Source of the DNA: Spirodela intermedia
Taxonomy: Eukaryota; Streptophyta; Magnoliopsida; Alismatales; Araceae
Reading direction: 5' to 3'
DNA: 64,000 nt
Assembly: GCA_902729315.2 (NCBI GenBank)
Contig: LR746265.1
Coordinates: 131,501 to 195,500, forward strand
The notes under the pieces are model-generated. The model had not been told where the DNA came from. It was given only the letters and a program-made list of their open reading frames with translations, and searched no databases. Numbering within the stretch: position 1 is the stretch's first letter; each line of letters begins with the position of its first letter. A program made the translations under genes and the position numbers. Shown here piece after piece: positions 48,302 to 61,268 of this stretch.

Positions 48302-51300
48302 TTCGTACGCACACCGATGCCTCTGTTTAAATGCCCATCCCTACGTGCCTGGGAGAACTGGTTTCTTTCCTCGTCCGCCGCCTTGTATGCAGGATCTACG
48401 ACGACTCATCTCCGTGCTCCCTCGTGGTAGAGAGAGAGAGAGAGATGAGCTGCCACCCTGGTGTCGACTGGTTTGCACGAACACGTGAGTTCAAACTCGA
48501 GGATGGGTCGGACTCGCCGGGGAGGCCCTGGGTCGGGATCGGAATCAAAATTAGTGTTGCTACATTGCTTTCGGAGCATCAACGGCACGTGCTGGAGCCC
48601 GTAGGAGCAAGCTGTCGGCAACATGACGACCAGTGGCGAAAATCTCCCCACCCCCCCGGCTGGTCAACGCACCGAGTCGCAGCGCTTTGCGCCGCTTGCC
48701 CCGCCGATTCCGATCTGCATGTGCCCGAGCCGCCACACTCGGGTTATACATACACGGGTCTCCTATGTTCAGGGCGGTCCCCCTCCCACGTGCCAGCGGG
48801 GAGAAAAAGCGTGCGGTGGGTGACGGAGGGGGCTCCTCCGGACCACTAGTTGACAGTGTCGGTGTTCCTGGGCCGAGCCACCGACGGGCCGCGAGACCCC
48901 TCCTCGTGGCATCCGGCGGGCTGTGGGTGTGGTGGGGTGTCGGTGCCCAGAACTCCACGTGACGGCCCCATGGGGACAACAAGTCCTGCTTCTTAAACAC
49001 GCTGTCGTCATCCGCCACGGGAGTGAGGACTAACAGGACCCTCGGCACGTGTTCCAGATACCCCTGCACGCGCGCCCACTGCCCTCGTAGGTTTTTTTAT
49101 ATACATTAATACCAGGCAATAAATTAAATTACGGATCTATTTGACAATCGGGGAGTAAAACACGTGCAGGATTATGACTAAACCGGCGGCGAAATGCACG
49201 AGCGTGTGGACTCAATGCGATTTTCGCGGCAGATATTATCTATAAAACATAAATAATATAAATATAAGATTATATATTGGGAGAGAGTAGGATGCAAGGG
49301 ATCGATCGGAGGAGTGCAACTGAAGTCTGGGGAGTGCCGGGGACTGATGATACGGGGGGCCGATCGAAGGAAGGGAGCGTCGGTTGTGCGGTCACTTTAA
49401 GATCATAATTTTCCCGGAGCCTCTTTTCAATTATTGTTTTATTTTGACGGGTCCTTTCTCCCTCGCCTTTACTCCGCGAGGATCCGGTCACCGCGACGAG
49501 ATGAGCAACCACCGGGGCGAGAAGGCTCGAATTCCAGGGTTCGGTGGCGAGTCATTAAACCCCGCAGGGTTTGAAAAGGCGGACCACGCGCGCAGGGCGG
49601 TGGGGCGGCCGGTCTTCGGTGCGTCCATGTGCTCCGCCGCACCGCCCGCGCCCCTCCCCCCACGGTCATCTCTTCCGGCGGGCGCCCAGAGCCGGGGGCC
49701 AGACCGACAGAGAGAGAATACAGAGAGAGAGAGACGTAACGCTTCTTGGTTGGGGGTCGGGCAACGGACTCGATGGACGGCGTTGTCTTTCTCTCTCTAC
49801 CACTCTGTGTGTTCGCTTTCTTTTACGGCCTGGCACGTTCTCCTCTCTCTCCGCCTGACGAAGCATGTGGAGGAAGCTGGAACGAAATCGACTGCAATTA
49901 GAATAGAAGGGAGGTGCATCGGTGATAATTAAATTAAGTAAAATTCGACCCCCCCCTCCCTTCCCTTCCCTTCTAGGGGGGGCCGAAATCATGGATCCAC
50001 CACTAAAATATTCTGCAGGTTAGAGAGTGATTTTGGGGGAGGGGGTCGGGGTGAGAGCGGTGGCTTACTTGTAGGCGGGGCCCCGCCGCGGCATCCGTTG
50101 GAACGTAGTACAGAGAGATGAGACACAGTAGAGAGAGAGAGAGGGGGGAGACTTCAACGTCACGACAGTGTGGTGGTGGTAAGAAAAGGGCTCTCTCTCT
50201 CTCTCTCTCTCTCTCTAAGAGTGGTGGTGAGAAGGGGGTGGGTTGAGGGCAGGGAGAAGTCACCGACAGGCCAGCTAGCAGTGAGAGAGTAAGTCTCACC
50301 TACCAGGAGAAACGGTAGCCATCGAACGTCGAACGGGAAATAATACAAACCCCTGAGGGAGGGAAGGAGGGAAGGGGAGAGAGAGAGAGAGAAAGATACG
50401 GGCGTTTCATATAGGAATCAGGCCAAGGGAGGAAGTCCGTGGTGCAGTTAGAAGGGAGGGTAGCGAGCAGTGTCACAGCACAAGCCGCCGCTACTAGAAG
50501 TAGAGCCGTGGTGGTGACAGACCCACCCTGGTGTTCACCCCCCCACGTCTCTCTCACTCTCTTTCTCTCTCTAAATGCCCTAAAACCCCCCCACTACAGC
50601 CCCCCTGCCCCTTTCACATTCCCCGCTACTCCATCTATCCTCCTCCTCCACCACCTCCCGTGGTGCTCAGAACCTCAGAGAGCGCGCCCAGTGTCGCCAG
50701 TGGAGTTCGCATTGTAGAGGCCTTTCCCCATTACAGGCTTCTCCTTCCTTATCTTCCGGAACCCCCTCTTCCCTCCCCTTTTCTCTCTCTCTCTCTCTCT
50801 CTGTCTCGCTCTTGCTCTCGCTCTCGCTGCGGCGGCAGTGGCGGCTTATCCTTTCGCAGATTCAATCGTGTCGGTGAATGCCATCGACGTCGGAGTCGAG
50901 CTCCTCCCTCCTCCTCCTCCTCCTCCCCTATACTGCAGCCTCTCCGTCATTCTGAACTGGTGTCGGCACGCGGGAGCGCGCTAGAAAGCCACCATTTTCG
51001 GTCCTCTGTCTCCGCCAGGAGTTACAAGGCCGGCCACCGGCGGCGGTAGCAGCAGCAGCAGCAGCAGCAGTAGAAGAAGAATTGCTCCTCCTCTCGGGGA
51101 GAAGAAGCTCGGACCGGGCTCCGCCCCATAATTATCAACGCAGGTATCGTCTCCGACCTCGATCCCCCTCGTCTTTCCTCCCCATATTCCTTTGCTCGGG
51201 GGCAATTCGCCGCCGCAACGTTCACCTCCGACTCCCCTGGCGGCGCTGGTTTCGTCTCATCGCGGTTTTTGCCGGGGGAATTCCTCTCCGGTCGTAGGTC

Positions 51301-52099
51301 CTCCCGAGTTTCCCGATTCGGTTCGGCGATCCCACCGTCAACGCTTCTAAAATCCCCGCGTTTGGCATCGTCGCACGGGGAATCAATCCTCTTCCCTGGC
51401 TTCTCCTTCGGTCAGAATTTACCGCCCAGGGAATTTATCGATTCCAGAGCAGGACAACCGCGTGGATTCGAAACGTACAGTGGCGGACACCCCGAAAGCC
51501 GTTGGATCTCCATCCAACGGCTGTGGAGCCGGGAACTTACGTGTCCCGTTATTATTAAAAGAGAGGTCCAACTCGACAGTTAAATCCCGTGTCAAAATCC
51601 CCCACCAGTGACGTTAAAGTCCTTCCCACCCCTCGTTAGGGACCGCGTCTACTCTGCCTCTGCTTCTGCTTCTGCTTCTGCTTCGTGGGCAAGGTAAGTA
51701 CACCGACCGGGACCCACATCAGTTGTAGGCGGGCGTTGACGCGTTTAGCTGAGCTGTTCCCCATCACCGCCGTTATTAACCCACCCACCCTCCACCTAGA
51801 GAGAGAAAGAGAGAGGGCGCGTAGCTGTTCTCACCAATCGGGGTGAAGCCTTCTCGTCTCTGTTACGATGTCAAAGTGTCTGGTAATCCCCTCCGGAGAG
51901 GGAAAATGTGAGGGAACTCGGGAGCCGTACTTGCTATATATGGCGCCTCCGTCCGTATCTTCTGTGACCCTTTGGGAAAAGCGTATAGAGAAGAGAGAGA
52001 GAATTTCGCCGATGAAGCGTAGCGGCTTACCGTGGCCTGTGTTTTCTCTGTCAGAGGGTGTGGAATAACGACGGCAGGTGGGACGTCTGTGCGAAGAAG

Positions 52100-53540
52100 A
52101 TGGCCGCGGAGGGAGGGAGCTGGCATGAGGAGGTGGAGAAGCTGTGCGAAGACGAAGACCTGATGGCGGCCGTGGCGGACCGCTCCATTTTCAGTCTGGA
52201 TGACATCAACCTCGACGACATTTTCCTCGACATCAAGGACGCCGACATCTCCGGCTTCGTCGCGGACAACCCCCAGGCGGGCCTCGTCGCCTCCAGCAAC
52301 CTCGACGGTTCCGCTGCCGTGGGAGCTACCGTCGCCGCCGATGCCTCCGCCGGCGTCTCAGCTGTTCTCCCGGAGGGATTACTGGTAAGAATACAAGATG
52401 CTCACACATCTTATTATTCCCGATTTAGTCCACCGATAGTTTGTTAATTTAGTTGCTGCTTCTGAGTCGGGGGACTGAGGGGGTTCTATCGATGCGTATT
52501 TTCAGTGCGACGACATCGACGTGACGCAGCTGGAGTGGCTCTCCAACTTCTGCGAGGAATCCTACTCCTCCGATGGCCTCCGCTTCGTCCCCTGCAATGC
52601 GGCCGTCACATTCCACGTCGCCGGTGACGGCGACGGCGAGAGCAAGAAGATGGTCAACGCCGCGGTGACCTCTGATATGGTCGACCAGGGGCTCATATTT
52701 CGGAGCTCCAGCCCCATCTCCGTGCTCGAGCGCGGGATATCCCTGCCCAACTCCTACTCCACCGTCACCGGCTCCTCCTATACCTCGTCCTCGTCCTCTC
52801 CGACCTCCTCCTCCAGCTCCGGCACCGGCTGCGGGACCAAGATGGCCACGGCGGCGCCCCGAAGCCCACCGGAGTCGATCATCGTTCCCGCCCGCTCCCG
52901 CAGCAAGCGCCCCCGCCCCCCGAGCTTCTCTGTGCGCCCTCCCATCGTCATCCCGCCGCCACCCTCCTCCGAGAATACCACCCTCAGCTCAAGCACCGCC
53001 CCCCTTTCCTCTGACGATTACGGGGACTTGGGGGCCGCGTCGCAGGAGAACGAATCCGAGAACGCCGAGTCGGACTGCTCCAACGAGGAGAAGATGAAGA
53101 AGAAGAAGCTGAAGAAGAAGGCGCCGTCGTCGGCGACCGCCGACGGGGGGGAAGAGGAGGAGGCGGCGGCGATGTCCTCCTCCCTCTCGGCGGGAGGAGG
53201 TGTGAGGAAATGCATGCACTGCGAGGTGACCAAGACTCCGCAGTGGCGAGCCGGTCCCATGGGCCCCAAGACGCTCTGCAACGCCTGCGGAGTCCGCTAC
53301 AAGTCCGGCCGCCTCTTCCCCGAGTACCGCCCGGCGGCCAGTCCGACCTTCGTGGCGACCGTCCACTCGAATTCCCATAAGAAGGTCGTGGAGATGAGGA
53401 ACAAGGTCGGCCAGGAGCCGCCGGTGTCGGAGCCGGGTCCGCGGCCGCTGGACGTGGCCGCCAAGTCCTGCGAGCTCCTCGAGTACCTCCGGCGGAGGGA
53501 GTGGCGTACCGCCGAGGGACACGGCATCCTCTCCGAGTAG
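52100..53540 (+). CDS. GATA-type zinc finger transcription factor (plant subfamily A/I)
   Basis: Two exons, 52100-52384 and 52506-53540 (TAG), give 439 residues, joined in phase 0 across a 121-bp GT-AG intron. The ATG at 52100 has a good context and no upstream in-frame ATG. The single C-terminal zinc finger starts at residue 331: CMHC, 18 residues, then CNAC, the CX2CX18CX2C form of plant GATA factors. The conserved basic tail [20 protein letters not shown] and the [12 protein letters not shown] box follow. The N-terminus is acidic ([13 protein letters not shown]), with a [15 protein letters not shown] motif at the start of exon 2, which fits the Arabidopsis GATA5/12-type group. A Ser-rich and Lys-rich middle ([13 protein letters not shown]) may hold the nuclear signal. 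It would bind WGATAR promoter sites in the nucleus. Target genes cannot be read from the sequence. Confidence 0.93.
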
Positions 53541-54214
53541 TAGCCGCCCTTCTTTCGTCCTTTCTCCCTCTACAAAGTCCTCTTATTTGATTTTGTAGCC
53601 AAGAATTCGTGGTTTTCCTGTACAGGTGAGGGGGTTGGGAGGGAGAGCCCGAGTAGGAGATTGATTAGTCGCCATGCATGTAAGCTAGAGAGGGAGAGAG
53701 AGAGGGAAGGAGGGGGGGGCATCAGTGACTAGCCTAGAAGAAGAAGAAGATGGTTTAGAGAGATGTGGGGATGGGGATTCTTTCGCAGTTGGGTTTACTT
53801 GATCTTACCGTTAAATCGAGTGTGCACTGTTATTCTTTCCTTCTAAGCTCGCCGTTCCTTTAATGTGTGTCCTGCTGGGCCCACCCCCTCTGAGCCTTCT
53901 AACCCTCACACCTGTGCCCCCCCCCCCCCACCGCTCTCCAAGAGGAACCCGACGGACGGTGGCCCACTCCCCAGAGGTCGCGACGTTCCAGCGGAAACGT
54001 TTGGGAGAGCGACCCGGCCCCACGCAGACTTCCTTCTGCTCGGACGTCACCGGCGGGAGGGCGATCAACGTCGCTGTACGAAGATGGGGTTTATGACCAC
54101 ATGACGCGGCGTCCTCGGTGGCTGAGCGCGCTTCTTAAAAACCAGATTAAATTAATATGGCGACCCTTTTTTTCAGTTTCTGTTCGACTATTGGTCGTCC
54201 GATTTTGTTCGAAT

Positions 54215-54815
54215 TGGGCTTATTGGGCCGCTTCCACGTGAACCACTGGGCTTCGTGGAGGACGAAATGGGGGCCCTGTGACGTTATCTGACCAATTAAT
54301 TGATCAATCCATTATAACACGTATAATATCCAGATAAAATCATTTTAGGGAGACCGCGCGGCTTCATGGGACGCCTGCGGGGGGTTGACCTTACTTGCGC
54401 CGTAGCCTTTCTTTGTGGCTGCCAGAATCCATGTTCTTTCTCATTGTGATATTGTACCGATATTGTACCGTTAGGGTTCGAGGTTAATAAATAAATAAGT
54501 AATTAAATAAAGGAGAATAAATACATAAATCAATAAAAATAGGATACAACAGATAAAATAACTTTTTTTGAGAAATGCTTTTTTTATGGATTATTTGTGC
54601 ATTATCTTATTTCTGTTTTTTAAACACTTTCTCGGCTGAGCCGTCTCACCGAGGTTTCTAGAAAGTTCCAATCGTGGGTCGTTTCTGCTATTTATACACA
54701 GTCGTCTGAAATTAGGGTTTCTACGTATTTTGGTTTCGCTTCGTTCTTTCGCGGGTCCGCGTTCCTCTGTTCCCATCTTCTCTCTCTCTGCCCGGCCGAG
54801 CAGAGGGGAGACGAT
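54215..54815 (+). promoter_or_regulatory. Orphan promoter-like block
   Basis: In order on the plus strand: two Site II-like elements (TTGGGCT at about 54214, TTGGGCC at 54223), a G-box CACGTG at 54235-54240, a third TGGGCT at 54247, a TATA-like CTATTTATAC at 54688-54697, and a telo-box TAGGGTTT at 54713-54720. An ATG follows at 54813, opening 47 codons to TGA. Site II plus telo-box is typical of plant translation-related promoters. The downstream open frame matches no family I know, and no spliced continuation was found. Confidence 0.4.
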
Positions 54816-55563
54816 GGGGGCAGCCTCGACCGTCCCCAACCATGGGAGAGGGGGGGCGTTGGCTGCGAACAGGCTTCCGCAACGGCCGAAGGCTTTGGCA
54901 GTGGGCTGGGGGGCGACGGAGGGCGGAAGATTTTCTCCTTGGATCAGAAAATGAGTCATAACAATGTCGTCGGCCCCGTGTGTTGCGACATACGGTATGG
55001 CACGAGTCCTGACCCGGTATTTACAGTTTCTTTCTACTGCGACAATCATCAATCTGAAGTTCTCTCGTCCGCTCTTTTCCTCTCATTTGGGTGGACCACT
55101 TTTCTTGTTCCTGATTCTCATGTTCTTTTCCCCTGTGCATTACCCGCGGCCAGAAATGCTACGACCTTTCAGTCGAACATGAACTGTCTCAGAAGCTCAT
55201 TCCATCCTCTTTCTATCTCGAAACGCTATTCTGTTGTGGATTATCGGGTAACTGTATTCGTCCGATCTGATTGCCACACTTCATTTAAGAAGTATACGGT
55301 CAGATTCCAAATGTGGACATCAATCAGTCGCGGAATGCCGAAAAGATGCCTGATAAATATTCCCAAATGCCGATGACTAGGATCACTCTTCGCTTGGCTA
55401 CTGCTTTTATCGCCGAAGATGCTGTTCCCTGCTTGTTAAGGTCAACTATTAGGCCTCCAATTGCTGCCACCTTTGCCGCATTGTTCGAAACTCAGGTCGT
55501 GGGTCCAGCACGTTCTTTGTCGTTGAATTACGATTCCTGGATCGAGCATACCGTCCCATCTTG

Positions 55564-56689
55564 GCCAGGCTTAGTCATGTAACTTCCTTAGACATATTTG
55601 GTTGTTACAGTTACAAGCTTGGTAAATTCACTTCTGGTGTCCTTCGTTACACGTCTTTCGCTATTTGTTCTGACGTGCTCCATTTGGGCCCTACATGCAC
55701 TCTCGTTTCAATGGTTTCTGGCGGAGCCATTCGATGCCAATGACACGCGTGTGAGAATGTTTGACGGCGGATTCAAGCCGTCTTCGATTGACCTCGGTCT
55801 TTATTTGCCTCACGTTTAACCCGTCTGAGAATGTGGGTTTTGCATTACTTTTTGGAGTCACTGTAACCTCACGTCACTTAACCACTCATAACGGTGTCTG
55901 CACCGGCATTTGCTTTTGATCTCGACTCATTCTGTGCGAAGATCAATTGGGTTTTGTTTAAATCACTTTTGTTAAGGTTTAAACCGATTGCCTTTCTCCT
56001 CCCCGGCAATTTCCATCGGTATGTTTATTGATAATGATGAAATCCAGCTCAGCAGCCGACGCGGGGATGTTTACAGGGTGCTAAACCGACTGCTGTGTGT
56101 ATTTCGATCGATCAAGACATCACTAAGATTGAGTTTACCCACCTTTTCTGTTACTGGACTTACCATGCAGTTTAGTTTACTTTGACGTCCACTGTGGAAC
56201 TTATACTTTTCATTCGGGTGATGGATGCAGGGCGAGATTTGGATCGATGTAGTGGAGTTATGTCTACTGCTTATCCACGCCATCCAAGATCAGCCAGATC
56301 AAGCATAGAGTTGGTTAGTTCCCGCAATCAATCAACCCACCCGGTGGTCACCATAACGTTTCATTGGTAATCCACCCTTGTCCCGGTTGTGTCATGCCCA
56401 AGTCTTTGGTGTTCACTTTTTTCAGAGTATGTCACACTTTTCTTCGATTATGTCGCGCCCAACTCATTTCTCTCGTTTATATCTTACCCGACACCTTTTT
56501 GGTTCGTTTTTCTTAGACTGAATCTCGGTTTGTCACTGACCTGCTCGCATCCGCCGCCAGGCTTAGTCATGTAGCCGCCAGAAACTCCTGTGGCGCTGAT
56601 GCAGTTACAAGCCTGGAAGATCACTGTTTTGACCCTTCGTTACAAGTCTCTTGCGTTCTGCATTGACTTGCTCCATTTGGGCCCAACAT
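55564..56689. repeat. 133-bp direct duplication, 992 bp apart
   Basis: 55564-55696 and 56556-56689 share GCCAGGCTTAGTCATGTA at the left end and CTCCATTTGGGCCC at the right end. Partial similarity (CAGTTACAAGC, CCTTCGTTACA) lies between. The intervening kilobase is not obviously repeated and no function is apparent. Confidence 0.75.
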
Positions 56690-59600
56690 CCAAGGATTCT
56701 TCCCTCCCTCCCTCCCTCCCTCCCGTATTCACCTCAAAGTTTCTCATCAAGATCATTTTTCGCGGACCGTATTGCACAGCCTGTTCCTCTCCTTGAGCTA
56801 ATTATGCTGGCCAGGTCTCGCCCTGGTGCAGGTTTAGGCCTGCAAGTTGCGTGCTTCTGCAACAGGTGCCTGGCCAGCAACAACGACTGTCGATCCTCTG
56901 ACCGGTCTGACCCCATCTCGACCTCGTGGGTCTCAGCCTTGTCAAGATCAGATACAGTCTTGAGAATGCCCGTTTGCCCCTCTTCTTCCATGGATTTGTG
57001 AGAGTCGAGTCGATGGTTCTCCTTTCGAAACCTTTTCTTCTTCTCGTTTTCCTCGTTGTTTTTCTCCCCGCCGAGGCTTCGACGGGGGGCGGGCTGGTTT
57101 AGCAGCGTCTTGCGACGGCAAGGCGCCTCCTGAGACCAGCGACAGGGACTATCATCCACGACCGAGTGTGTCCGCCCTCTTGTTGTGGATCACACTTATG
57201 TCAAGGTCCGACACAGTTAGGTCCCTCTGTCCTGTGGCCCTTCATTGACTCGTTGGGTTTTCTTTGGTCTACCTCATTCTTCTGGATTCTACTGCGGTCC
57301 GACAAAGCTCTTTCTTTTCTGCCGAATACGGGTCGCAGTTCTGTACGCGGTGCATCTTATCTTACCTTCGGTATAAAGTGTTATGATCAGCGATTCCCGG
57401 TTTTCTCTCATCTAATCTAATTCGCGTCTGACCATCTTTGCCTTCACCAAATCTTTCCTCTGCCTTTCTCAGGATCGCCGATCGCGGGCTTCCGGAGTGA
57501 CGCTAAATGCCGGCCCATTACCAGTTGCGAAGGGTTCGTGGCTTGTGGGCCGGCGACCATCCCTCATGGCACCTCGTTGGCTTGAGACACTGAGGATGCG
57601 GAGATCGAGACGATAGCGTGGCGTGTTGACGAAGGCTGGATTGCTGGCATCCACCAACCGCGGCCCCGACACTGCAGATGTCGGTGTTGTAGAATCCCAG
57701 TGCGGGAGTGGAGCCCCCTGTCACTTCACGGGCCTGCTGCGAAGCGAGACCAGAGGAAGACTCACAGCGAGAGAGAGAGAGAGTTGGCGGGTTGGGGGGG
57801 GGGGGGGGCGCAAGTGCAACTAGCCGGAGATGCCCATGAAGAAATTCATTTATCTCTGCTGCATTTAATACTTTAATGTTTATCGTTTCAACACCGGGAA
57901 ATGAGGCTTCGTTTTAACCGACCCGGATCCGAGCAGTCGGACAGAGCGGGCCAAGGATGGGCGAACAGATGGCGAACAGTAACCGTTGACCTCTTCTTCC
58001 GGCCCCCGCGTGCGACGCCGTCTCGGCCGCAACGGTCCTCCCTCCGATGGGACCGTCGCAACCGGCGGGAGGCGCTCCTACCCGGTATCCGATGACAAGC
58101 CGGCGGGCATTGATATTAATGGAGTGAGAAAACAGCGGGATCACGTCGGCGATTCAGTCCCCCGTTGGGTCGCCTCACTGAAATTTATCCGGCATATATT
58201 CGACCACCACCACCACCACGTGTCGACTTCGATAGTTCCCCGCCGCCGCCGCCGCCCGCTGCCGGTGGGCCAGCTGCAGCCCGCGCTTTCCGTCGCCCCC
58301 TCGTTCGCTCGCCGTGGCACTCGAGCCCAAACCGTAGACCGGCGCGTCCCTCTCGCCACAGCCCACTACGTAAGCTCTCCTCCCACCTCTCTCTCTCTCT
58401 CTCTGCCTTTCTCTCTCTATCTCTATCCGTTCGTTCGGTCTGGGACCACTACAGAAGCAAGAAGGTCCGCACGCGTGCTCTCCCCTCGGGTGGCACGCGT
58501 CGTTGTGAATGGGCTGCTGCGGCCAGTTGGGTCCATTAAGGGGGCGTAGACCCGGGAACAGGCCTGCGGTTTTTGAGGTAGAGGGTAGGTGGGGCCACGT
58601 CGGATGGGCTTCCCCTTGCTGACGCAACCCATGACAGGAATAAAAAGGCGGACATCACTCATCGTGTCGTCCGACCTGGCACCTCCACTAATGGGCCGGA
58701 GACACACGGGGAGACGCGCCATGGCCCACTTCCTCCCCCCCCCGCCGAATTACGGGAAAATCTTCATCTTCATCTTTCTCTTCCATAAGCTAAGAGGGCT
58801 CGAGCTCCTGTCGGGAAGAAGGCAACTCTCCCCCCCCCCCTCCTTCCATAAGACGGCGTGATGAATTGTGGGTTCTGGGACAATTATCGCCGAATATTGG
58901 ACGATGGGGAGTAAAGCCGACGGCGCTCGCTAATCATGATGATAATCCGCGGCGGGTTTCCTGTCCGGAGGCCGTCGTGAGCCGCGGGAGAAGAGCAGAC
59001 AAAGATCCATCCAGCGGTTCTCCTTCATCATCCATCATGCACGGACAGCGCCCGGACAACAGCAGAGAGAATCGGGGGAATTCGACACCCCCCCTCCTCC
59101 AATCTTCTCTCTCTGCGGCGGCGCTGCCATTGCTGCCGGACGTCGGAGGGCGGCCTCCCCCGTCCCTAGTAGGTAGGAGGACGAGCCACCCCTCCCTCGA
59201 AGAGGTAGGTGGTCCAGCCGATGTGATCGGTGGCTGTGTCGTCGTCCCGGATAAGGCCCACTCCCGGGACCATGCCCGCCTCGTCTCTAGAGAGGGAGAG
59301 AGAGAGAGTGTCGCTATCGTTGTCGACATTGATGTCTTGGTGCTCGCTGTTCTCCGTCGTGATCTCTGTACTTTGTTCTCCGCTTCGAAGCGGCCGCTCT
59401 CTCGGCCCTTTCTTTCTAGTTATGGGTCCCTTTCCGCCGTATTATTGCCTCTTTGCCGCTGTTGCTTGCCTGTCCCTCCCCGTTCCTCCCTCCCTCTCTC
59501 TCTCCCCCGCCGTCTTCGTCTTCGGCCTGCCTCTGCCTCTGATACCGTAACTAAGAAGAAGCCCGGGGGCCGCTTCTTTAAGGCGGCGGAGGACGACGAG

Positions 59601-60926
59601 CAGGGGATGGCCTGACACGGAAGGGTACGACGCTCCGCCGTAGCCGTCGCCTCCTCGGGTCCAGAGAGGGAGGAGAGAGAGAGAGGCGGGTCTGCATGGA
59701 TGGGAAGGTGATGTCTAGTCGGCGTATGGTATACCCGCAGGAACACACAATTAAGGGCGATGTCCTTCCCGTACACGGAATGGCACTGCACGTAAATACA
59801 TAGTGGCAAAGTGGACGGCAAGAGCCGCCGCTCTCCCTTCTCCCGGAGAGAGCTAAGGAGTGGCAACCGGAGGGCGGTGTCCGGAAGCGTCGCGACTCGC
59901 AATCTGGACCGTCCGTGTGGGGATCGATCTCCGTCCCTTCTGAGAAAAAAAAACAGAAGATATCTTCTGGTAAGGGGGGGGGAGAAAATAGCGGCGGTGG
60001 GGATGCGGCAAGGGTCTCTCTCTCTCTCTAACTCTCTCTCCCTCTCTATCTAGCCCTGGCTCTTCCCCTTCTTCCTCCCCTGGGAGTGTGATTCTGAGTG
60101 GGTGGGCTGGGAGGACCTTCGAACCATCTCGTTCAGCCCAGAGGAGCTACTGCTGGGGGGCTCCGACACCGGGAAGGGGCGAGGGGAGGGGCCGGGGAGG
60201 AGGTGGGTGGAGCTTATTGTGTGTCGGTCGGTGCAGGATCGAGGGTGGGTTAAACCCGGGGAACCTCTGCAGGGGGCGGGGAGATGGCCGGGCTTGCCGT
60301 CGCCGGGAGGATCGTTTAAATCCTGCGTGAGAGTGGAATGCAAGCAGAGCGGGCTGCGAAAGAGGAGCTCCTTCCGTGAGAGAAGGGAGAGGGGAGGGGG
60401 GACCAATTTTGCTGGAGGAGGGAGGAAGGTGGGGGTGGGGGAGTGAAGGTTTCTAGGAAGGATTGGGGAGCGTGAAACCACACCCATTTCTCTTCCTTTG
60501 ATCTTATTGTTCCTCTTCAATAATGGGTTTCCAGAGGATCTTGTTTCCGGAGGATCCGCTTTCCACTGTTTGAGTACTGTGCAGATCGATTGTTGTAGAT
60601 GGATTCCGAGTCCCAGTGGAACAGTGGAGGGGATGTTGTGAGAAAGTAACCAGTACCCCTCTCTTAATCATAATCTTGGTTAGTCGTCCGTCTGCCTGTA
60701 GCCTACCATTCTAGGTCTCGTAGATTTATTTCCTCTGGGTTTGTGTAGAGGTAGAGCCCCTACTCGGCAGCCTCTTGCACGCCAAGCTTCCGGGATAGTC
60801 TCTGTGGTGACTGCGTCGTCGGCTCTCGACGTTTGGTATGCGGGAGAGATCGGGAGAATGTGGGTCTTCTCAAATCACAGAGAAAGCTCCCCCTCTTCCT
60901 CAAATCGCAGGTCGGCTGTCGGAACA

Positions 60927-60929
<3 letters not shown>

Positions 60930-60982
<53 letters not shown>
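60930..60982. repeat. (CT)26 microsatellite in the ARF leader region
   Basis: A pure CT run of 53 bp lies about 290 bp before the ARF start codon, probably in the 5' UTR or core promoter. It is among the longest simple repeats in the window. Confidence 0.95.
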
Positions 60983-60987
<5 letters not shown>

Positions 60988-61268
60988 GTGTTATTTATCG
61001 AAGATGTTAGACTCAATCGTCCATTCGTTGGCAGTTCGTGAGTGCCGACTAGCTTGAGAGCCAGAAGAAGAAGGGATAGAGGTCGCCAGTTCATGAGCAG
61101 GTGAGGGGTTCTTCGAGTTGGATTTCCGTCGATTTGGCTAGTGGTTCTTTGATTTCGCTCTCTTTCTGTCTTTCTATCGGGTCCGACGCGACTTTTGATC
61201 TCTGTTCCTATCCGTTGCAGCGGGCGCCTCTTTGAGACGGTACGCATTTCAAAGGCTGTGGCGGGTTG

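Larger units (their letters stand above)
45106..52099. other. Long intergenic region between TPST and the GATA gene
   Basis: Seven kilobases without a recognisable gene. They contain GC-rich promoter-like DNA, many GA/CT microsatellites (for example 50192-50217 and 50785-50803), a CAG/AGC run at about 51043-51071, and two small tandem repeats listed separately. The last 1.5 kb (about 50.5-52.1 kb) is pyrimidine-rich. It probably includes the GATA promoter and leader, with a possible 5' UTR acceptor TGTCAG at about 52049-52054. Open frames here are composition-driven. Confidence 0.5.
53541..61268. other. Long intergenic region between the GATA and ARF genes
   Basis: About 7.7 kb with no recognisable protein gene. 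It includes an AT-rich stretch at 54480-54600, an orphan promoter-like block (54215-54815), a 133-bp duplication (55564/56556), and GC-rich DNA with G and C homopolymers (57.7-60.5 kb). The last kilobase is the likely promoter and leader of the ARF gene. No hairpin resembling a known MIR gene and no tRNA were noticed. Confidence 0.5.

Noticed and set aside
48331-48849. Open frames in the GC-rich TPST-GATA spacer
   Set aside because: No motif, no splice context, and overlapping frames on both strands; composition alone explains them.
60838-61010. Open frames rich in Ser-Leu across the CT run before the ARF gene
   Set aside because: They are translations of a dinucleotide repeat and occur in all three forward frames.
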